Shown here piece after piece: positions 4,157 to 7,657 of a stretch of DNA of 7,657 bases (positions are counted from its first letter, which is position 1; every line of letters starts with the position of its first letter). The position numbers and the translations under genes were made by a program. The notes below the pieces were generated by a model. The model searched no databases and was not told the origin of the DNA. It saw only the letters and a program-made list of their open reading frames with translations. Origin of the DNA: Kiritimatiellia bacterium (GTDB taxonomy: Bacteria > Verrucomicrobiota > Kiritimatiellia > RFP12 > UBA1067); the NCBI GenBank assembly GCA_900767325.1, contig CAAFYT010000064.1, forward strand, positions 1 to 7,657, in the 5' to 3' direction.

Positions 4157-6504
4157 TTCGGCTCGATGGCGGCTTGGGCACGATGCTTCAGGCAGCGGGG
4201 TTGCCGGCAGGATGCGATCCCGTCAATTGGAACCTCGAGAACCCTGATGCGGTCGGCGCCGTGCATCGCGCCTATGTCGAGGCGGGCGCCGAGGTCATCC
4301 TGACCAACACGTTCGGCGCGAACAGGGTCAAGTACCACGGACGGTATCGCGTCGAGGACCTCGTCCGCGCCGCCTGCGCGATCGCGCGCAGACAGTCCCC
4401 GGGGAAGATCGCGCTTTCCGTCGGTCCTCTCGGTAGGTTGCTTAAGCCGTGCGGAGATCTCGATTTCGAGACCGGCTATTCGGCATTCGCCGAACTCGTG
4501 CGGTGCGCGGCCCCTTATGTCGATCTCGTCTTCATCGAGACGATCAGCGACCTGTTGGAACTCAAGGCGGCGGTGCTGGCTGCGCGCGAGAACTGCGAGA
4601 AGCCCATTTACGCGACCGTGGCGCTCGATGAAGGCGGCAAGTTGCTGACGGGCGCTTCGGTGGAGTGCATTGCGGCGCTTCTCGAATCGCTTCCCGTCGA
4701 GGCGTTTGGCTTCAACTGCGGTCTCGGCCCCGATCTGATGCTGCCGTTCGTGAAGCGTCTCGCGGAGATCTCCTCGAAGCCGATCATCGTGAAGCCGAAC
4801 GCCGGACTGCCGAAGATCGTGGATGGACGAACGCTCTTTGACTTCACGCCGGATCGGTTTGCGGCCTGCATGGCAGATCTGGTTCGGGCGGGAGCCGAGA
4901 TCGTCGGCGGATGCTGTGGAACGACGCCGGACCACATCCGCGCAATCGCCCCTCTTGCATCCGCGCCGAGGCACGCGCCAATCGTCCGCACGGTCGTGAC
5001 GTCCGGCAACGAGGCCATCGAGCTTCGTCCGCACGAGGGGTTGATCATCGGCGAGCGCATCAATCCGACGGGCAAGAAGCGTCTCAAGGAGGCGTATGCA
5101 AGCGGCGATGTGGCATTCGTGTTGCGCGAGGCCGTGAACCAGGTCGAGGCCGGTGCTGCGATGCTCGACGTCAATTGTGGTCTTCCGGGTGTGGACGAGG
5201 CGGAGCTTCTTTCCTCGACGGTGTCGGCGGTTCAAGGCGTCGTAACCTGTCCGCTTCAACTGGACACGGCCTCTCCGCGGGCGCTGGCAATGGCGCTTCG
5301 GCAGGTGAACGGGAGACCTCTCGTGAATTCGGTCAACGCCACGCGCGAGTCGATGGACGCGGTCTTTCCCCTGGTCAGGAGGTATGGCGGCGTGTTGGTT
5401 GCCCTGTGCCTGGACGAGTCGGGGATTCCGGCGACGAGCGAGGGGCGGTTGGCCCTTGCGAGGCGGATTCTGGCGGAGGGTGCGAAGTACGGTTTTTGCA
5501 AGGAGGATTTCGTGTTCGATGCGTTGACGCTGGCCGTCAGCTCCGATCCGAATGCCGCGCGCGTCACGCTGGAGAGCGTGAGGCGATTGACGGACGAGCT
5601 GGGCGTCAACACGGTTCTCGGGGTGTCCAACGTGAGCTTCGGCCTACCCAACCGGCAGGCGCTCAACAACGCCATGTACACGCTCGCGAAGCGTGCCGGA
5701 CTTTCCGCGGCGATCGCCAATCCCCTGACGATCGGCGAGAGCGATGATGCCGCGGCGTTCGACGTGCTTCTGGGGCGCGATCGCAATTGTGAGCGCTGGA
5801 TTCGCCTCCATGCCGAGGCGAAGGTTGCGCCTGATGCGAAAAGTGGCGCGGGCGGTGCGTCCTTGCCCTCCTTGCGGCAGGCGATCATCCGCGGGCTCGG
5901 CGCTGATGCGCGAGAGGCCGCCGCGCGCGAATGTGCGGAGGGGCGAACGCCTTTGGAGATCATCAAGTCGGGCATCGTGCCGGCGCTCGAGGAGGTTGGC
6001 GTCGGGTTCGAGAAAGGGCGGCTTTTCCTTCCGCAGCTGCTGATGGCGGCCGATGCGGCAAAGGAGGCGTTCGAGGCCGTCAAAGGCGTGTTTGGCGGCG
6101 GAGAGCGGCTTTCCAAGTCGGAGCTGCCCATCGTGCTGGCGACGGTCAAAGGCGACATTCACGACATCGGCAAGAACATTGTGCGTGCCTTGTTGGAGAA
6201 TTATGGTTTCAGCGTGATCGACCTTGGGCGAGACGTGCCGCCCGAAAAGGTCGTGGAGGCGGCTCGGCGCAATCGGGCGATGCTGGTCGGGCTTTCGTCC
6301 CTGATGACAACCACGCTCGGAGCAATGGCGGAGACGATTCGCCAGATCAAGGCGGCCGGACTCGATTGCCGAACATGTGTCGGAGGGGCTGTCGTCACCC
6401 AGGATTACGCCGATTCGATCGGTGCTGATTTCTACGCCAAGGATGCGATGAGAACCGTGCGTATCGCCGAGTCGCTTGTTGGACTTGCAAAAACGGCGGA
6501 ATAA
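4153..6504 (+). CDS. metH: Cobalamin-dependent methionine synthase, three-module form without activation domain
   Basis: MetH transfers the methyl group of 5-methyltetrahydrofolate via cobalamin to homocysteine, giving methionine and tetrahydrofolate. The 783 residues divide as follows. The homocysteine-binding barrel (1-280) starts LDGGLGTML, with zinc ligands C189 (FNCG), C254 and C255 (GGCCGT). The pterin-binding barrel (about 290-545) carries IIGERINPTG, LDVNCG, INSVN-like VNSVNATRES and GVSNVSFGLPNR. A helical cap (about 570-655) is followed by the Rossmann cobalamin domain, with D668-I-H670-D-I-G673 supplying the histidine that coordinates cobalt, then GLSSLMTTT (713-721) and VGGAVV. 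E. coli MetH is about 1,227 residues; the missing part is the activation domain, encoded just upstream. The start is GTG at 4153: residues begin exactly at the conserved barrel strand, GAGG at 4142-4145 lies 7 bases before it, and it overlaps the previous stop by 4 bases. Confidence 0.97.
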   Translation: MIRLDGGLGTMLQAAGLPAGCDPVNWNLENPDAVGAVHRAYVEAGAEVILTNTFGANRVKYHGRYRVEDLVRAACAIARRQSPGKIALSVGPLGRLLKPCGDLDFETGYSAFAELVRCAAPYVDLVFIETISDLLELKAAVLAARENCEKPIYATVALDEGGKLLTGASVECIAALLESLPVEAFGFNCGLGPDLMLPFVKRLAEISSKPIIVKPNAGLPKIVDGRTLFDFTPDRFAACMADLVRAGAEIVGGCCGTTPDHIRAIAPLASAPRHAPIVRTVVTSGNEAIELRPHEGLIIGERINPTGKKRLKEAYASGDVAFVLREAVNQVEAGAAMLDVNCGLPGVDEAELLSSTVSAVQGVVTCPLQLDTASPRALAMALRQVNGRPLVNSVNATRESMDAVFPLVRRYGGVLVALCLDESGIPATSEGRLALARRILAEGAKYGFCKEDFVFDALTLAVSSDPNAARVTLESVRRLTDELGVNTVLGVSNVSFGLPNRQALNNAMYTLAKRAGLSAAIANPLTIGESDDAAAFDVLLGRDRNCERWIRLHAEAKVAPDAKSGAGGASLPSLRQAIIRGLGADAREAAARECAEGRTPLEIIKSGIVPALEEVGVGFEKGRLFLPQLLMAADAAKEAFEAVKGVFGGGERLSKSELPIVLATVKGDIHDIGKNIVRALLENYGFSVIDLGRDVPPEKVVEAARRNRAMLVGLSSLMTTTLGAMAETIRQIKAAGLDCRTCVGGAVVTQDYADSIGADFYAKDAMRTVRIAESLVGLAKTAE

Positions 6505-6513
6505 AGGTATAAT
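6485..6513 (+). promoter_or_regulatory. Promoter upstream of the ROK-like gene
   Basis: TTGCAA (6485-6490), inside the end of metH, and a perfect TATAAT (6508-6513) are 17 bases apart. The -10 region shares the ten bases GGTATAATTC with the promoter at 1956-1964. Predicted transcription starts near 6520, leaving an untranslated leader of about 60 bases in which I see no clear hairpin, terminator or riboswitch. Confidence 0.68.
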
Positions 6514-6565
6514 TCGCTTCAGTAATGTCGAGTATTCGTGAACCAAAGGTAAACAAAACACCAAG

Positions 6566-6572
6566 TAAGGAG
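6566..6572 (+). promoter_or_regulatory. Strong ribosome binding site of the ROK-like gene
   Basis: TAAGGAG is a near-perfect Shine-Dalgarno sequence, 9 bases before the ATG at 6582 and set in an A-rich, probably unstructured leader. It fixes the start codon. It also shows that this genome does use Shine-Dalgarno initiation, in contrast with the genes at 1481 and 1973. Confidence 0.9.
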
Positions 6573-6581
6573 AAAACAACC

Positions 6582-7657
6582 ATGGCATGTTCATGCGGGA
6601 AGAAGGGCTGCAGCTGCAACAAGGAGTTCATTGCGCCGATGCAGGCGTTGTGGAAGATCTACGATGGCATCGACGCGAAGGCGAATGCGGATATCGTGGC
6701 CATCGCGTGGGAGCGTGAGGACGGGAAAGTTTTCCGCTACGATCTGCCGATCCCCAAGCGCCTCGATCCGCAGGCAACGAAGTTCGTCTCCTACGTCGTC
6801 GACCGTATTGCGAAGTTCATCGTCTGGTCGGCTGGCGGCTGGAAGCTCTACCTTGCCGGCCCCGATGCGGTGGTGAAGCCGGTCGCGAAGGCCTATACGA
6901 AAAGTGGTGCGCGCAAGTTCGACTTCAACTTCTTCTCCGATCTCTACCGTCGCCCGGTCGAGACGGTCGTATTGCCGTTGAAGAAGATGCCGGAGACGAA
7001 CGAGAAGATGCAGTATGTGAAGACGGTGGCCGACGGTTGCCGCATCGGCTTCGATCTCGGCGCCTCGGACTTCAAGATCTCCGCGCTCAAGAACGGCAAG
7101 GTCGTCTTCTCGAAGGAGTTTCCGTGGGATCCGCGCAACAACGCCGACCCCGAATACCACTATTCGAAGCTCACCGCCGGCCTCAAGGAGGCCGCGAAGT
7201 CGCTGCCGCGCGTCGATGCGATCGGTGGCTCGACCGCGGGTACGCTCGTCGGCAAGACGATGGGCGTCGCTTCGCTTTTCCGCGCGATCCGCGAGAAGAA
7301 TCCGAAGGCCTACGCGACCGCGCAGAACATGTTCCTTCGCGTTGAGAAGGATTGGGGCGTTCCCTTCGAGATCTACAATGATGGCGATGTGACCGCGCTC
7401 GCCGGAATGATCACGATGGGCAAGAAGGGCATCCTCGGCGTCGCGATGGGCTCGTCGGAGGCCGTCGGCTACATCACCCCGAAGGGCGCGCTCACGGGTC
7501 GCATCACCGAACTCGCCTTCGCCCCGGTCGATTTCAATCCCCTGGCGCCGAAGGACGAGTGGTCGGGCGATGCGGGCGTGGGTGCGATGTATTTCTCGCA
7601 GCAGGCGGTTGACGGACTTGCGCGGCGCTGCGGTTTCGCGTTCCCGAAGGCGATGAA
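6582..7657 (+). CDS. ROK/ASKHA-family sugar-kinase-like protein, 3' end missing
   Basis: This gene runs open to the window edge (358 residues seen). From residue 155 it has ROK/ASKHA ATPase features: GFDLGASDFK (156-165) as the phosphate-1 loop, AIGGSTAGT (213-221), IYNDGDVTALAG (264-275) with D267 at the catalytic-base position of ROK kinases, and GVAMGSSEAVG (286-296) as the phosphate-2 loop. A ROK kinase would phosphorylate a sugar with ATP, but the substrate is unknown and the loops are atypical, so a non-kinase role is possible. Residues 13-150 are an extra N-terminal region that I cannot assign. Residues 3-12 read CSCGKKGCSC, a metal-site-like cluster, while the zinc cysteines usual for ROK proteins are absent after E310. 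It has its own promoter and strong ribosome binding site and prefers AAG, ATC and GTC codons, which suggests high expression. Confidence 0.82.
   Translation, partial: MACSCGKKGCSCNKEFIAPMQALWKIYDGIDAKANADIVAIAWEREDGKVFRYDLPIPKRLDPQATKFVSYVVDRIAKFIVWSAGGWKLYLAGPDAVVKPVAKAYTKSGARKFDFNFFSDLYRRPVETVVLPLKKMPETNEKMQYVKTVADGCRIGFDLGASDFKISALKNGKVVFSKEFPWDPRNNADPEYHYSKLTAGLKEAAKSLPRVDAIGGSTAGTLVGKTMGVASLFRAIREKNPKAYATAQNMFLRVEKDWGVPFEIYNDGDVTALAGMITMGKKGILGVAMGSSEAVGYITPKGALTGRITELAFAPVDFNPLAPKDEWSGDAGVGAMYFSQQAVDGLARRCGFAFPKAM

Noticed and set aside
4015..5259. 414-residue open frame on the minus strand opposite metH
   Set aside because: The same explanation applies: it mirrors the codon bias of metH and shows no motif of its own.
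6505..6581. Terminator or riboswitch between metH and the ROK-like gene
   Set aside because: I found no GC-rich stem with a T-tract and no recognisable SAM or cobalamin aptamer; the leader is A-rich and looks unstructured.

Overview
This window is one end of a bacterial contig. It is densely coding, every gene lies on the + strand, and the coding DNA is rich in G+C. Bases 1-24 are not biological: they match the Illumina TruSeq adapter, so the first gene is cut by the contig edge and adapter remained on the end. The organism cannot be named from the sequence. The GC-rich genes, AT-rich promoters of TATAAT type, split methionine synthase and apparent leaderless genes would fit an uncultured environmental or gut bacterium. 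A member of the Planctomycetes-Verrucomicrobia-Chlamydiae group is a guess only.

Layout. (1) 26-1358: the C-terminal part of an RlmL-type 23S rRNA guanine-N2 methyltransferase, overlapping a coiled-coil protein of unknown function. (2) 1359-1480: an AT-rich gap with a striking dyad of four GTTGATAAT-like boxes, followed by a near-consensus sigma70-type promoter. (3) 1481-1948: a small regulator with an XRE-type helix-turn-helix and two probable zinc-binding cysteine clusters, whose GTG start seems to lie almost at the transcription start. (4) 1973-6504: a four-gene overlapping cluster behind an extended -10 promoter. It holds an alkaline-phosphatase-superfamily metalloenzyme of unknown substrate, MetF, a stand-alone MetH reactivation domain, and a 783-residue MetH without its own activation domain. 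(5) 6505-7657: a promoter and strong ribosome binding site, then a ROK/ASKHA-like protein that runs off the right edge.

How the genes work together. MetF makes 5-methyltetrahydrofolate. MetH moves that methyl group through cobalamin to homocysteine, giving methionine. The small reactivation protein would repair oxidised cob(II)alamin using S-adenosylmethionine, a job done by the C-terminal domain in E. coli-type MetH. The phosphatase-superfamily gene is joined to metF by an ATGA stop/start overlap, so it is made together with the methyl-cycle enzymes although its role is unknown. The 24-base gap before this cluster leaves no room for a SAM or cobalamin riboswitch, so any control must act at the promoter or from further upstream. 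The XRE/zinc protein just upstream is an obvious but unproven candidate.

The observations most worth following are the symmetric four-box dyad, the apparent leaderless starts of two adjacent genes, the unknown metalloenzyme coupled to metF, and the ROK-like protein. That protein lacks the ROK zinc cysteines at the normal place but carries a CxCGxxGCxC motif at its extreme N-terminus.
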